A stretch of DNA of 64,000 nt from Neptuniibacter caesariensis (lineage in GTDB: Bacteria; Pseudomonadota; Gammaproteobacteria; Pseudomonadales; Balneatricaceae). Numbering within the stretch: the stretch's first letter is position 1; the number at the start of each line of letters is the position of its first letter. Under the pieces are notes generated by a model. The model worked only from the letters and a program-made list of their open reading frames with translations. It made no database searches and had not been told where the DNA came from. The stretch covers positions 1,995,667-2,059,666 of the forward strand of contig NZ_CH724125.1 in the NCBI RefSeq assembly GCF_000153345.1. Direction: 5' to 3'. A program made the position numbers and the translations under genes. Positions 40,153-49,111 of the stretch are shown in pieces.

Positions 40153-41217
40153 ATGGCTGAATTAAAGAATGATCGTTTTTTACGTGCTTTGCTGCGCGAA
40201 CCCGTAGATGCAACACCTGTTTGGATGATGCGTCAGGCAGGGCGTTACCTTCCTGAATATCGTGAGACGCGTGCTCAAGCAGGTGATTTCCTGAGCCTTT
40301 GCAAAAACAAAGAATTGGCTTGTGAAGTAACGATTCAGCCATTAGAACGTTATGATCTTGATGCGGCTATTCTCTTCTCAGATATTCTGACAATTCCTGA
40401 TGCTATGGGTCTGGGACTTTATTTTGAAACAGGAGAAGGCCCGAAGTTCAAAAAAGTTATTCGTACTGAGCGGGATGTAGCCGAGTTGCCTGTACCTGAT
40501 GCAGCAGCCGATCTTGATTACGTGATGAATGCGGTTAAAGAGATCCGCCGTGAACTGAATGGCCGCGTACCACTAATCGGTTTCTCTGGTAGTCCGTGGA
40601 CTCTCGCTACCTACATGGTAGAAGGTGGTTCCAGTAAGGACTTCCGTCATATCAAGCAGATGATGTATGCGACTCCAGAGATTATGCATGCACTGTTGGA
40701 TAAGCTGGCTCAGTCGGTTACGACTTATCTGAACGAACAGATTCGTTCGGGCGCTCAGGCGGTACAGATCTTTGATACCTGGGGTGGGGCGTTGAGTGGC
40801 CCTTGTTATCAGGAGTTCTCTCTTAAGTACATGAAGCAAATTGTTGATGGTCTTATCCGTGAGTACGACGGTCGTAAAGTGCCTGTGATTCTGTTCACTA
40901 AAAATGGCGGGCAGTGGCTTGAGTCAATGGCTGAAGCTGGATCAGATGCATTGGGTCTGGACTGGACAACGGATATTGGCAATGCTCGCGCGCGCGTTGG
41001 GGATAAGGTTGCTCTTCAGGGCAATATGGACCCAAGCGTGTTGTATGCGCCTGCTAGCCGTATTGAACAGGAAGTTGAGTTCATTCTTGGTCAGTTCGGT
41101 CAGGGGCCTGGCCATGTCTTTAACCTAGGCCATGGCATCCATCAGTTTGTTGATCCGGCAGCACCAAAAGCATTCGTTGATGCGGTTCATGAACTGAGTG
41201 CTAAATACCACAAATAG
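40153..41217 (+). CDS. hemE: Uroporphyrinogen decarboxylase
   Basis: A 354-residue enzyme (E. coli 354) that removes four carboxyl groups from uroporphyrinogen III to give coproporphyrinogen III in haem synthesis. Signature [16 protein letters not shown] near residue 25; [14 protein letters not shown] contains the catalytic Asp; [18 protein letters not shown] and GLDWTTD follow. No strong ribosome site is visible. Follows gltBD in the Pseudomonas order. Confidence 0.98.
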   Translation: MAELKNDRFLRALLREPVDATPVWMMRQAGRYLPEYRETRAQAGDFLSLCKNKELACEVTIQPLERYDLDAAILFSDILTIPDAMGLGLYFETGEGPKFKKVIRTERDVAELPVPDAAADLDYVMNAVKEIRRELNGRVPLIGFSGSPWTLATYMVEGGSSKDFRHIKQMMYATPEIMHALLDKLAQSVTTYLNEQIRSGAQAVQIFDTWGGALSGPCYQEFSLKYMKQIVDGLIREYDGRKVPVILFTKNGGQWLESMAEAGSDALGLDWTTDIGNARARVGDKVALQGNMDPSVLYAPASRIEQEVEFILGQFGQGPGHVFNLGHGIHQFVDPAAPKAFVDAVHELSAKYHK

Positions 41218-41222
41218 TTATT

Positions 41223-41240
41223 CAGAAGCTGGAGCTTCTG
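41223..41240 (+). other. Inverted repeat after hemE
   Basis: CAGAAGCT (41223-41230) and AGCTTCTG (41233-41240) form a near-perfect palindrome five bases after the hemE stop. There is no T run, so termination is uncertain. It may mark the hemE 3' end. Confidence 0.4.
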
Positions 41241-41271
41241 TGAAGTAATCAACTTATTCAAGGATGTATTC

Positions 41272-41736
41272 ATGAAGAATAAAACTACTCTATCCATTAT
41301 CGTTTCAGCTGTGGTCCTTGCGGGCTGTGCGGGAAGTGCGAATCATGAAGTTGTGACTGCTTACAATGCATCAGATGATTTGATGTCTTGTGATCAGCTA
41401 ACCGCTGAACAGGTTCGTGTACAAGCGATTGTAAATGCCGTCAATCAGGATAAAGATGATGTGACTGGCAAGGATGTTTTGGATGGGGTGTTGTGGTTTC
41501 CGTTCAATCTAATTGCGAAAAACAGTAACTACAACAGTGCGCTAAATGCTGCCAGTGCAAGATTGGCGCGTATTGATTCATTGCGAAATGATAAAGAGTG
41601 TAGTTCTGAGCAGTTAGCTGTAGCAGAGAAGGATCTTGAAAAGAGACTGCAGGAGCTAAAAGATCTTCGTGACAAAGAGCTGATTACTGAAGACGAGTAC
41701 AACTCTTCTCGTAAAGCTATTTTAACCAAAGGTTAA
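41272..41736 (+). CDS. Lipoprotein with C-terminal SHOCT-like domain
   Basis: A 154-residue predicted lipoprotein (SAVVLAGC, Cys19). The mature part is helical, with a short conserved middle (DVLDGVLWFPFNLIAKNSNYN) and a C-terminal SHOCT-like segment (LQELKDLRDKELITEDEYNS) that usually mediates oligomerisation. Its function is unknown. It follows hemE by 54 bases and ends at its own terminator. Confidence 0.75.
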   Translation: MKNKTTLSIIVSAVVLAGCAGSANHEVVTAYNASDDLMSCDQLTAEQVRVQAIVNAVNQDKDDVTGKDVLDGVLWFPFNLIAKNSNYNSALNAASARLARIDSLRNDKECSSEQLAVAEKDLEKRLQELKDLRDKELITEDEYNSSRKAILTKG

Positions 41737-41747
41737 TCATACTTTTT

Positions 41748-41770
41748 AAGCGGGCTTATGGCCCGCTTTT
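41748..41770 (+). terminator. Terminator after the SHOCT lipoprotein gene
   Basis: AAGCGGGC (41748-41755) pairs with GCCCGCTT (41761-41768), followed by TTTT (41767-41770). It separates the lipoprotein gene from the carbonic anhydrase gene, which starts 17 bases later. Confidence 0.82.
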
Positions 41771-41786
41771 GCTATAAGAAATCGCT

Positions 41787-42515
41787 ATGCATAGGCTAAC
41801 CGAACTATTAGAAAAAAACCGCGATTGGGCGGATAAAATCAACAAGGAAGATCCGCAGTTTTTTGAAACATTAGCGCAACAACAAGCGCCCGAATATTTG
41901 TGGATCGGTTGCTCCGACAGCCGTGTTCCGGCCAATGAAATCGTTGGCATGTTGCCCGGTGAGCTCTTCGTACACCGTAATGTGGCGAATGTAGTTGTGC
42001 ATACCGATATGAACTGCCTTTCGGTGGTTCAGTATGCGGTTGAAGTACTTAAGGTTAAGCATATTCTGGTGGTTGGCCACTATGGGTGTGGTGGTGTTGC
42101 TGCTTCCATCGAAAGCGAACCGCATGGCTTAATCGATAATTGGCTGCGTAACATTCGTAGGGTCTACCAGAAGCATATGGACTTCCTGTCCACCTGGGAT
42201 GAATCTCAGCAGAAGCTTGATCGTCTATGTGAACTCAATGTAATTGAGCAGTCGGTAAACCTTTGTGAAACGACGATTGTCCAACAAGCATGGGCTAATG
42301 GACAGGATCTGACCGTGCATGGTTGGATTTATGGTCTGGGTGATGGGCTGGTAAATGATCTGGAGTTTAATGCTTCCAGTGCAGAAGCGGTTGAAGAGCA
42401 GTATCAACTGGCGATGAATAAAATGGGTAAACTTCGAGAACTTGCCCAGGTGTCAGATAAGAGTCAGGAAAGTGCGCGTACTTTATGGGATAAGGTGCGT
42501 TCAATCTTTAATTGA
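41787..42515 (+). CDS. can: Beta-class carbonic anhydrase
   Basis: A 242-residue beta carbonic anhydrase that interconverts CO2 and bicarbonate, supplying bicarbonate to carboxylases. The zinc ligands match E. coli Can exactly: Cys42, His98 and Cys101, with Asp44/Arg46 in CSDSRVPA. Single-gene unit with flanking terminators. The ATG has only a poor ribosome site. Confidence 0.96.
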   Translation: MHRLTELLEKNRDWADKINKEDPQFFETLAQQQAPEYLWIGCSDSRVPANEIVGMLPGELFVHRNVANVVVHTDMNCLSVVQYAVEVLKVKHILVVGHYGCGGVAASIESEPHGLIDNWLRNIRRVYQKHMDFLSTWDESQQKLDRLCELNVIEQSVNLCETTIVQQAWANGQDLTVHGWIYGLGDGLVNDLEFNASSAEAVEEQYQLAMNKMGKLRELAQVSDKSQESARTLWDKVRSIFN

Positions 42516-42547
42516 TCTTTAGCTATGCTGTGATATTTAGTTGCATA

Positions 42548-42574
42548 AAAAAGCCGCGTTCATCGCGGCTTTTT
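42548..42574. terminator. Bidirectional terminator between can and metY
   Basis: AAAAAGCCGCG (42548-42558) pairs with CGCGGCTTTTT (42564-42574) around TTCAT. It lies between the convergent can (ends 42515) and metY (ends 42590). Confidence 0.9.
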
Positions 42575-42589
42575 CGTCTTTGACTTGGC

Positions 42590-43873
42590 CTATTGAGAAA
42601 CGGCAGCCAGGGCCTGATCCAGGTCCGCAAGAAGGTCGTCGATATGCTCGATACCTACAGATAGTCGAACCATTTCCGGAGAAACACCAGCAGAGGCCAA
42701 TTCTTCATCATTCAATTGACGGTGGGTTGTTTCAGCAGGAATGGATGCCAGAGACTTGCAGTCACCAATGTTAACCAAGCGCAGGAAAATCTGCAGGGCA
42801 TCATAAAACTTACGGGTACCTTCACGGCCAGATTTCACCCCGAAGCTAAGAATACCGGATGCCTGACCATCCATATATTTCTGCGCAAGAGCAAAGTCTT
42901 TGTGGCTTTCCAGGCCAGCATATTTTACCCAGCTAACTTCATCATGGCTTTCCAGGAACTGCGCAACTTTCTTAGTGTTCTCGTTGATGCGTTCCATACG
43001 CAAAGCGAGTGTCTCCAGCCCCTGAAGTAGCAAGAAGGCGTTCATTGGGCTCAGTGCCGCACCCATATTACGCAGAGGAACTACGCGGCAGCGGCCAATA
43101 AATGCAGCGGGTCCGAAAGCATCTGTGTAAACAACGCCGTGGTATGAAACGTCAGGCGTATTTAGAAGAGGGAAGCGTTCGGCATTGTCCGCCCAAGGGA
43201 AATTACCAGAATCGATGATAACGCCGCCCAGGGAGTTGCCGTGTCCGCCAATGTACTTGGTTGCGGCGGTGACAACGATATCTGCGCCGTGTTCGATTGG
43301 GCGCCATAGGGCTGGGCTTGGTACCGTGTTATCTACTACCAGAGGCACGCCATTGCGGTGGGCGATCTCTGCCAGTTTTTCAATATCGGCAATGCCACCA
43401 GAAGGGTTACCAACAGATTCACAGTAGATCGCCTTAGTACGATCATCGATCTGCGCTTCAATGGCTGCAAAATCATCTTTATTTACAAAACGGCATTCGA
43501 TGCCCTGGCGCGGCAGTGTGTGAGCGAATAGATTGTACGTTCCGCCGTATAGCTCGCTGGTCGAAATAAAGTTGTCGCCTGTTTCAGCCAGGGTTTGCAG
43601 AGTGTAAGTAATTGCCGCCATGCCAGATGCAACGGCTAGAGCGGCGATACCGCCTTCCATCTCGGCAACGCGTTTTTCAAGAACATCCTGCGTTGGGTTC
43701 ATGATGCGTGTGTAGATATTACCCTGGACCTTAAGGTCAAAGAGGTCTGCACCGTGTTGCGCGTCATCAAAGGCATATGACGTTGTCTGATAAACCGGTA
43801 CCGCCACCGATTTTGTAGTTGGATCTGGCTCGTATCCGCCGTGGACTGCAACGGTTTCCAGTTTCATATGCAT
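42590..43873 (-). CDS. metY: O-acetylhomoserine sulfhydrylase (aminocarboxypropyltransferase)
   Basis: A 427-residue PLP enzyme of the Cys/Met-metabolism family. It makes homocysteine directly from O-acetylhomoserine and sulfide. The PLP Lys is in TAATKYIGGHGNSLGG; ESVGNPSGGIADI and RLSVGIEHIDDLLADLDQAL are typical of this family. The length and the GxGNS pattern separate it from MetB and MetC. Single-gene unit; an AAGGAGA ribosome site lies upstream of the start. Confidence 0.93.
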   Translation of the reverse strand: MHMKLETVAVHGGYEPDPTTKSVAVPVYQTTSYAFDDAQHGADLFDLKVQGNIYTRIMNPTQDVLEKRVAEMEGGIAALAVASGMAAITYTLQTLAETGDNFISTSELYGGTYNLFAHTLPRQGIECRFVNKDDFAAIEAQIDDRTKAIYCESVGNPSGGIADIEKLAEIAHRNGVPLVVDNTVPSPALWRPIEHGADIVVTAATKYIGGHGNSLGGVIIDSGNFPWADNAERFPLLNTPDVSYHGVVYTDAFGPAAFIGRCRVVPLRNMGAALSPMNAFLLLQGLETLALRMERINENTKKVAQFLESHDEVSWVKYAGLESHKDFALAQKYMDGQASGILSFGVKSGREGTRKFYDALQIFLRLVNIGDCKSLASIPAETTHRQLNDEELASAGVSPEMVRLSVGIEHIDDLLADLDQALAAVSQ

Positions 43874-44013
43874 CTCCTTGGATGTTGGGGTTTACCCTGA
43901 ATTCATAGTTAGACAGTCGATTGTAGTGCAATCTTAAAATAAAGAAAGGCCTATAGGCTATCTGGATTGGGTTAGGTAGAATTCATTGCTTTAGCACACC
44001 GATGGGGTACGAA

Positions 44014-45393
44014 ATGGCGCGTCAGAAAACTGCTTATGTCTGCAACGATTGTGGTGCCGATTACACAAAATGGCAGGGCCAGTGTACCTCTTGTAATGCA
44101 TGGAATACGCTGACAGAAGTTCGCCTGACTACGGCAAAAACAGCGGCTGCAGAAGCCAGAAATGTTCGTTTTGATGGCTATGCTGGCGGAGCAGGAAAGC
44201 AAAATATCGTTAATCTTTCAGAGGTTGCTCTGGAAGAGATGCCGCGTTTCTCATCGGGAGCGGGTGAGCTCGATCGTGTTTTAGGTGGTGGTTTGGTGCC
44301 GGGTTCAGCGGTGCTAATGGGCGGTCACCCTGGTGCGGGTAAAAGTACATTACTACTGCAAACCATGTGTTATCTTGCAGAGCAGATGCCTGCCCTTTAT
44401 GTGACTGGCGAGGAATCGCTTCAGCAGGTGGCAATGCGTGCTAATCGCCTGGGTTTACCAACAGGCCAGCTAAAGATGTTATCAGAAACCAGTGTTGAGA
44501 AGATCTGTGATACGGCTCAGCAAATTCAGCCAAAAGTCATGGTTATCGACTCAATACAGGTGATGCACATGGCTGATGTACAGTCTGCACCTGGTTCCGT
44601 ATCACAGGTGCGGGAGTCAGCAGCTTATCTAACCCGATATGCCAAGCAGACGGGTACTGTCCTGTTTCTTGTTGGGCATGTAACAAAAGATGGTTCGCTG
44701 GCGGGCCCTAAAGTGCTTGAACATATGATTGATTGCTCCTTGCAGTTAGAAGGTTCGTCAGACTCCAGATTTCGTACGCTTCGCTCCCACAAAAACCGTT
44801 TTGGTGCAGTGAATGAACTGGGTGTATTTGCCATGCTGGAAAATGGGCTGAAAGAGGTTAAGAACCCAAGTTCTATCTTTCTCAGTCGTGAGGAAGGGCC
44901 AAGCCCGGGAAGTGTTGTAATGGTTGTCTGGGAAGGTACCCGTCCGCTTCTGGTTGAGATTCAGGCCCTGGTCGATCAGTCGCATATGAACAACCCGCGT
45001 CGTGTGGCTGTCGGATTAGAGCAAAACCGTATGGCCATGTTGTTAGCGGTCTTGCATCGGCATGGTGGCCTGATGACTGGCGATCAGGATGTTTTTGTTA
45101 ACGTGGTGGGTGGTGTCAAGGTGCTTGAGACCAGTGCCGACCTGGCTCTGCTTATGGCGGTGGTATCAAGTTTTCGTGATCAATCGCTACCGCATGAACT
45201 GATGGTTTTTGGTGAGGTAGGTTTATCGGGTGAGATCAGGCCAGTTCCTAATGGTCAGGAGCGTATTAGGGAAGCAGCAAAACACGGATTTAAGCGAGCG
45301 ATCGTTCCAAAGAGTAATGTTCCTAAAGAGAAAATTCCGGGGATGCAAATTGTCCCTGTAACAAAATTGACTGAGGCACTGGAAGCGCTTTAA
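44014..45393 (+). CDS. radA: DNA repair protein RadA (Sms)
   Basis: A 459-residue hexameric helicase that drives branch migration of recombination intermediates. N-terminal zinc finger (CNDCGADYTKWQGQCTSC), RecA-like ATPase with Walker A GGHPGAGKST, the KNRFG motif (HKNRFGAVNELGVF), and a C-terminal Lon-protease-like domain. I chose the ATG at 44014 (MARQKTAYVC), which has GGGG just upstream; an ATG four codons earlier is less likely. Its last codons and stop form half of the palindrome at 45381-45404. Confidence 0.97.
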   Translation: MARQKTAYVCNDCGADYTKWQGQCTSCNAWNTLTEVRLTTAKTAAAEARNVRFDGYAGGAGKQNIVNLSEVALEEMPRFSSGAGELDRVLGGGLVPGSAVLMGGHPGAGKSTLLLQTMCYLAEQMPALYVTGEESLQQVAMRANRLGLPTGQLKMLSETSVEKICDTAQQIQPKVMVIDSIQVMHMADVQSAPGSVSQVRESAAYLTRYAKQTGTVLFLVGHVTKDGSLAGPKVLEHMIDCSLQLEGSSDSRFRTLRSHKNRFGAVNELGVFAMLENGLKEVKNPSSIFLSREEGPSPGSVVMVVWEGTRPLLVEIQALVDQSHMNNPRRVAVGLEQNRMAMLLAVLHRHGGLMTGDQDVFVNVVGGVKVLETSADLALLMAVVSSFRDQSLPHELMVFGEVGLSGEIRPVPNGQERIREAAKHGFKRAIVPKSNVPKEKIPGMQIVPVTKLTEALEAL

Positions 45394-45404
45394 GAAGCGC
45401 TTCC
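45381..45404. terminator. Perfect palindrome spanning the radA and pilZ stop codons
   Basis: GGAAGCGCTT (45381-45390) pairs with AAGCGCTTCC (45395-45404) with a four-base loop. The loop and its edge carry both stop codons (radA TAA 45391-45393; PilZ gene TAA on the other strand at 45392-45390). No T run follows on either strand, so it is a shared 3'-end hairpin rather than a classic terminator. Confidence 0.65.
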
Positions 45405-45773
45405 ATCATCAAAGAAGTGGTCTAGTTCTCGTTCAAGCAGGCCTTCATCCCCTAAGTTTAATTCTACCAATCTGCGCAGGAGAGTCAGCGAATCCAGATC
45501 CAGGTTCTCAATCAGGAACCCGTATTCCTGGTCGCGGTTATGTGCCAGCGTTGCAGGAGTACGAATGGCGATATCGTCTCCTAAAAGATGAATGACTGCT
45601 TCAACCTCATCACCAATATTCAGGGCCAATGGCTGCTCTGATTTAATCAAAATGCCGTTGAATGAAATATCTATCAGCGAGACATTCCAGCTTTGATCCT
45701 GGTATTTCAATTCAGTATCAGCATCAAAGCTGATACGGGTAAAGCGACGGCGTTCAATATCTGGTGTTGTCAC
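45390..45773 (-). CDS. PilZ-domain c-di-GMP-binding protein
   Basis: A 127-residue single PilZ domain, a cyclic-di-GMP receptor. The RxxxR motif is Arg9 to Arg13 (RRFTR) and the second motif DISFNG gives Asp35, Ser37 and Gly40, so ligand binding should be intact. The target is unknown. It is divergent from the diguanylate cyclase gene (160-base gap) and convergent with radA, with a four-base overlap. Confidence 0.88.
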   Translation of the reverse strand: MTTPDIERRRFTRISFDADTELKYQDQSWNVSLIDISFNGILIKSEQPLALNIGDEVEAVIHLLGDDIAIRTPATLAHNRDQEYGFLIENLDLDSLTLLRRLVELNLGDEGLLERELDHFFDDGSAS

Positions 45774-45933
45774 GGTCTGACTCCTATAAGACAGAGCTTC
45801 TTACTCACATTATTATAGACAGTACTGCAAATAAAATTGTGGTCAAGGTTTAATCATTATTATTATCCCTTGAAAAAACAAGGGCTTTAGCATAGCTTCA
45901 AGGACTGAGCTGAATCAACGCGCTTCATCTACA

Positions 45934-47091
45934 ATGAGCGTAAGCTCCGCTTTGGTAAAAAATAAAAAGAAGAACATCACAAGTAGTTTGGAAGTTATGT
46001 TGATAGAAACGTTGTTGGATGTCTCCCGCGGTAAAAGGCATTCCAGATATTTTAATCAAACCCGCAGCCATTTCTTGTTTCGACGAATTCGGATCATTGC
46101 TCTGCTTCTGGCGTTGGTGCAGCCTGCGTGGGTGTTAGTTGATTATCTGCTGTTGCCTCAGGATATGCTGCAATCTATAGCGATTGCCCGAGCAGGAGCC
46201 GCGCTTGGCTGTATTGCGCTCGCATTATGGGGTTTTAAACGTTACAACATGAAATTGGCCCAGCTGAGATTGATCCTGTTGGTTGTGATTCTTTCTGCGT
46301 TTCAAACGGTTTCAAGTTCGATGCTGATCGGTCATGGCTATGAGTCAAATGTAGCGGGCTACCATTTCTTTCCCTTTATGATTATGACCATGATGGCGGT
46401 CTTTCCATTATCGATACTGGAAGCTGTGGGCTATACCGCATTTATTCTGGTTATTGAATATGCCACTCAGTTGGTTAGGGGGACGGCGGGAAGTGTTGAA
46501 GGAATAAACAGTCTGTGGTTGTTAGGTGTACTAGGTCTTATTGCGGGTTGGGCTGCGGTAAATCAATTAAATATGCTACTTGGGCTATATCGTCAGGCAA
46601 CCCGAGATCCGTTAACAGGGTTGGCTAACCGACGCCAGGCGATGGAACAGCTGAGTGGCGATATGAAACTTATGCGGGAGAAATCGAAGCCACTCAGTGT
46701 GCTGCTCTTTGACTTGGATAAGTTCAAAAGCTTTAACGATACCTATGGGCATGCAGCGGGTGATATTGTTCTGCAACGCTTCGCTAAAGTGATGCGCAAG
46801 TTTGCCCGTAAGCGCTTGGATCTTGTCTGCAGGTATGGGGGTGAGGAGTTCTTAATGGTGCTTCCAGGACTTGATGCTGAACAAGCGGGGGAAGTAGCTG
46901 AGAAGATTCGCTTGGCCTGTTATGACGAGCAGGTTAAAACCCCAACAGGTGAGCGTATTGGTTTTACCACCAGTATTGGCGTGGCGGAGCTAAAAGCGGA
47001 AGACACTATTGATAGCTTGCTGCAGCATTCGGACGATGCGCTTTATGAGGCGAAAGGCACAGGTCGCGATAAGGTTAAGATAGCGGATTAA
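45934..47091 (+). CDS. Membrane diguanylate cyclase (GGDEF)
   Basis: A 385-residue protein with about six hydrophobic segments (52-215) and a C-terminal GGDEF domain (about 221-385). The active site reads GGEEF at 302-306 with the substrate Asp in LLFDLDKFKSFND, so it should make c-di-GMP from two GTP. The inhibitory I-site is altered: the RxxD position reads KRLD (293-296). The membrane part is not a family I can name. It is divergent from a PilZ gene, suggesting a writer-reader pair. The ribosome site before the ATG is poor; Met22 is an alternative start. Confidence 0.9.
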   Translation: MSVSSALVKNKKKNITSSLEVMLIETLLDVSRGKRHSRYFNQTRSHFLFRRIRIIALLLALVQPAWVLVDYLLLPQDMLQSIAIARAGAALGCIALALWGFKRYNMKLAQLRLILLVVILSAFQTVSSSMLIGHGYESNVAGYHFFPFMIMTMMAVFPLSILEAVGYTAFILVIEYATQLVRGTAGSVEGINSLWLLGVLGLIAGWAAVNQLNMLLGLYRQATRDPLTGLANRRQAMEQLSGDMKLMREKSKPLSVLLFDLDKFKSFNDTYGHAAGDIVLQRFAKVMRKFARKRLDLVCRYGGEEFLMVLPGLDAEQAGEVAEKIRLACYDEQVKTPTGERIGFTTSIGVAELKAEDTIDSLLQHSDDALYEAKGTGRDKVKIAD

Positions 47092-47110
47092 ATCGGTATA
47101 TTTCAGACAT

Positions 47111-47139
47111 AAAAAAGCCGGGCATTGCCCGGCTTTTTT
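47111..47139. terminator. Bidirectional terminator between the cyclase gene and ettA
   Basis: AAAAAAGCCGGGC (47111-47123) pairs with GCCCGGCTTTTTT (47127-47139) around a three-base loop. It lies between the cyclase gene (ends 47091) and ettA (ends 47156) on the opposite strand. Confidence 0.93.
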
Positions 47140-47155
47140 ATGTACGTTTCTTAGA

Positions 47156-48820
47156 TTACAGATCCGCGATACGCTTGTACTTAATACGCTCAGGCTGGTG
47201 CTCTTTGCCGTAGCGACGTTTGTAGTCTGCCTGGTACTCCGTGTAGTTACCTTCGAAGAACTCAACGTGTGAATCACCTTCGTAGGCCAGCATGTGCGTA
47301 CAGATACGGTCAAGGAACCAACGGTCATGGGAGATGACTACCGCGCAGCCTGGGAATGCCAGTAGGGCTTCTTCCAGTGCTCGTAGAGTTTCGATATCCA
47401 GATCGTTGGTTGGTTCGTCAAGAAGTAGGACGTTGCCGCCTTCTTTCAACAACTTGGCCATATGTAGACGGTTTCGCTCACCACCAGACAGGTCCTTAAC
47501 AAACTTCTGCTGATCGCCGCCTTTGAAGTTAAAACGGCCACAGTATGAGCGTGATGGTGTTGTGTAGTTACCGACAGTGATCATGTCCTGACCATCAGAC
47601 AGTTCTTCGAAGACTGTTTTGTCGCCGTTTAGGTCGCGCGACTGGTTCACATAAGCCAGCTGTACAGTAGAGCCGATTTCGATCTCACCGGTATCTGGCT
47701 GCTCTTCGCCTGCGATCATGCGGAACAGTGTGGATTTACCCGCACCGTTACCACCGATAATGCCGACAATAGCGCCTTGAGGGATAGAAAAGCTAAGGTT
47801 TTCAAACAGAACTTTTTCGCCGTAAGCTTTAGAGATGCTGTTAGCATCAATAACTTTGTCACCCAGGCGAGGTCCTGGTGGGATATAGATTTCCTGAGTT
47901 TCGTTACGAGACTGGAACTCTTTGGAGTTCATCTCTTCAAACTGTTTCAAGCGTGCTTTTGACTTAGACTGACGGCCTTTAGAGCCCTGGCGTACCCACT
48001 CAAGTTCCGCAGAAACAGATTTGCGGTGAGCTGCTTCTTGTTTTGCTTCCTGTTCCAGGCGTGCTTCTTTCTGTTCCAGCCAGGAAGAGTAGTTGCCCTC
48101 GTAAGGAATACCGCGACCGCGGTCCAGTTCAAGAATCCAACCCGCTGCATTATCCAGGAAGTAACGGTCATGGGTAATAGCCACAACGGTGCCTGGGTAT
48201 TCTTGAAGGAAACGCTCGATCCAGGCAACGGATTCTGCATCCAGGTGGTTGGTAGGCTCATCAAGCAATAGCATGTCCGGCTTGTCCAGCAGTAGTCGGC
48301 ACAGAGCCACACGACGGCGCTCACCACCGGAAAGGTGCTTCACTTCTGCATCCCAGGCAGGCAAACGCATTGCATCGGCCGCACGTTCCAGGGCAGTATC
48401 CAGATTATGGCCATCTTTAGCCTGAATAAGATTTTCGTATTCCGCCTGTTTCTTCGCTAGCTCATCGAAGTCTGCATCGGGTTCAGCGTAGGCTGCGTAA
48501 ACGGCTTCCAGTCCATCCAGTGCTTCTTTCACATCGGAAACTGCTTCTTCAACAATCTCGCGGACGGTTTTGGTTTCATCAAGTTCTGGTTCCTGTGGCA
48601 GGTAGCCAACGTTGATACCAGGCATTGGGCGTGCTTCACCGATAATATCTGTATCGATACCCGCCATAATTTTCAGCAGGGTGGATTTACCTGCACCGTT
48701 TAGACCTAGTACACCGATTTTTGCGCCAGGAAAGAAAGACAGGGAGATATCTTTCAGGATCTCACGTTTTGGTGGCACGATTTTGCCAACGCGATTCATT
48801 GAATATACGTACTGAGCCAT
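47156..48820 (-). CDS. ettA: Energy-dependent translational throttle protein EttA (ABC-F)
   Basis: A 554-residue ABC-F protein (E. coli 555) with two ATPase domains. It binds the ribosomal E site and slows the first peptide bond when energy is low. Walker A motifs LNGAGKST and GGNGAGKST, signature motifs LSGGERRR and LSGGERNR, and the arm insert after the first domain (LEQEAKQEAAHRKSVSAELE). No membrane segments. Divergent from glyA. Confidence 0.97.
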   Translation of the reverse strand: MAQYVYSMNRVGKIVPPKREILKDISLSFFPGAKIGVLGLNGAGKSTLLKIMAGIDTDIIGEARPMPGINVGYLPQEPELDETKTVREIVEEAVSDVKEALDGLEAVYAAYAEPDADFDELAKKQAEYENLIQAKDGHNLDTALERAADAMRLPAWDAEVKHLSGGERRRVALCRLLLDKPDMLLLDEPTNHLDAESVAWIERFLQEYPGTVVAITHDRYFLDNAAGWILELDRGRGIPYEGNYSSWLEQKEARLEQEAKQEAAHRKSVSAELEWVRQGSKGRQSKSKARLKQFEEMNSKEFQSRNETQEIYIPPGPRLGDKVIDANSISKAYGEKVLFENLSFSIPQGAIVGIIGGNGAGKSTLFRMIAGEEQPDTGEIEIGSTVQLAYVNQSRDLNGDKTVFEELSDGQDMITVGNYTTPSRSYCGRFNFKGGDQQKFVKDLSGGERNRLHMAKLLKEGGNVLLLDEPTNDLDIETLRALEEALLAFPGCAVVISHDRWFLDRICTHMLAYEGDSHVEFFEGNYTEYQADYKRRYGKEHQPERIKYKRIADL

Positions 48821-48883
48821 GCAGTAATCCGTCTCGTAATAGATAAAAAATAATGAACTGATTTTAGCTGAAAGGAGCCTGTT

Positions 48884-48949
48884 ATGGCTATCTGGATTGA
48901 CGTTATTCTCGCAGCTCCCGATTCATCTGTTTTGATTGAGCGAAATTGA
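48884..48949 (+). CDS. Possible 21-residue peptide ORF with a strong ribosome site
   Basis: An ATG eight bases after a near-perfect AAAGGAGCC ribosome site opens a 21-codon frame ending TGA (MAIWIDVILAAPDSSVLIER plus Asn). It lies in the ettA-glyA gap, upstream of and separate from the glyA promoter. No family is recognised, and no promoter of its own is clear. It may be a chance match. Confidence 0.25.
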   Translation: MAIWIDVILAAPDSSVLIERN

Positions 48950-48971
48950 AGCAGTTTTGCGGATGATTCAA

Positions 48972-49000
48972 GTGTATCCGGCGCAATGTTTCGCTATAAT
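48972..49000 (+). promoter_or_regulatory. Sigma-70 promoter for glyA
   Basis: A perfect TATAAT at 48995-49000 is preceded at 17 bases by a weak -35 (GTGTAT, 48972-48977). Transcription would start near 49007, giving a leader of about 105 bases before the glyA ATG. The weak -35 fits a regulated or activator-helped promoter. Confidence 0.55.
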
Positions 49001-49111
49001 ACGCGCTTTCCCAATTCCCAAAAGGTTCTTCGCTGGAATGTTCTGGCGGCTTTAGCCGTTGTCCTTGCAGCAGAACAGGGTCCACATTGTATTCAGGGGA
49101 CAGAAAATCCA

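Noticed and set aside
48986-49111. Extended N-terminus for GlyA
   Set aside because: The stretch contains the glyA promoter and has no similarity to the family.
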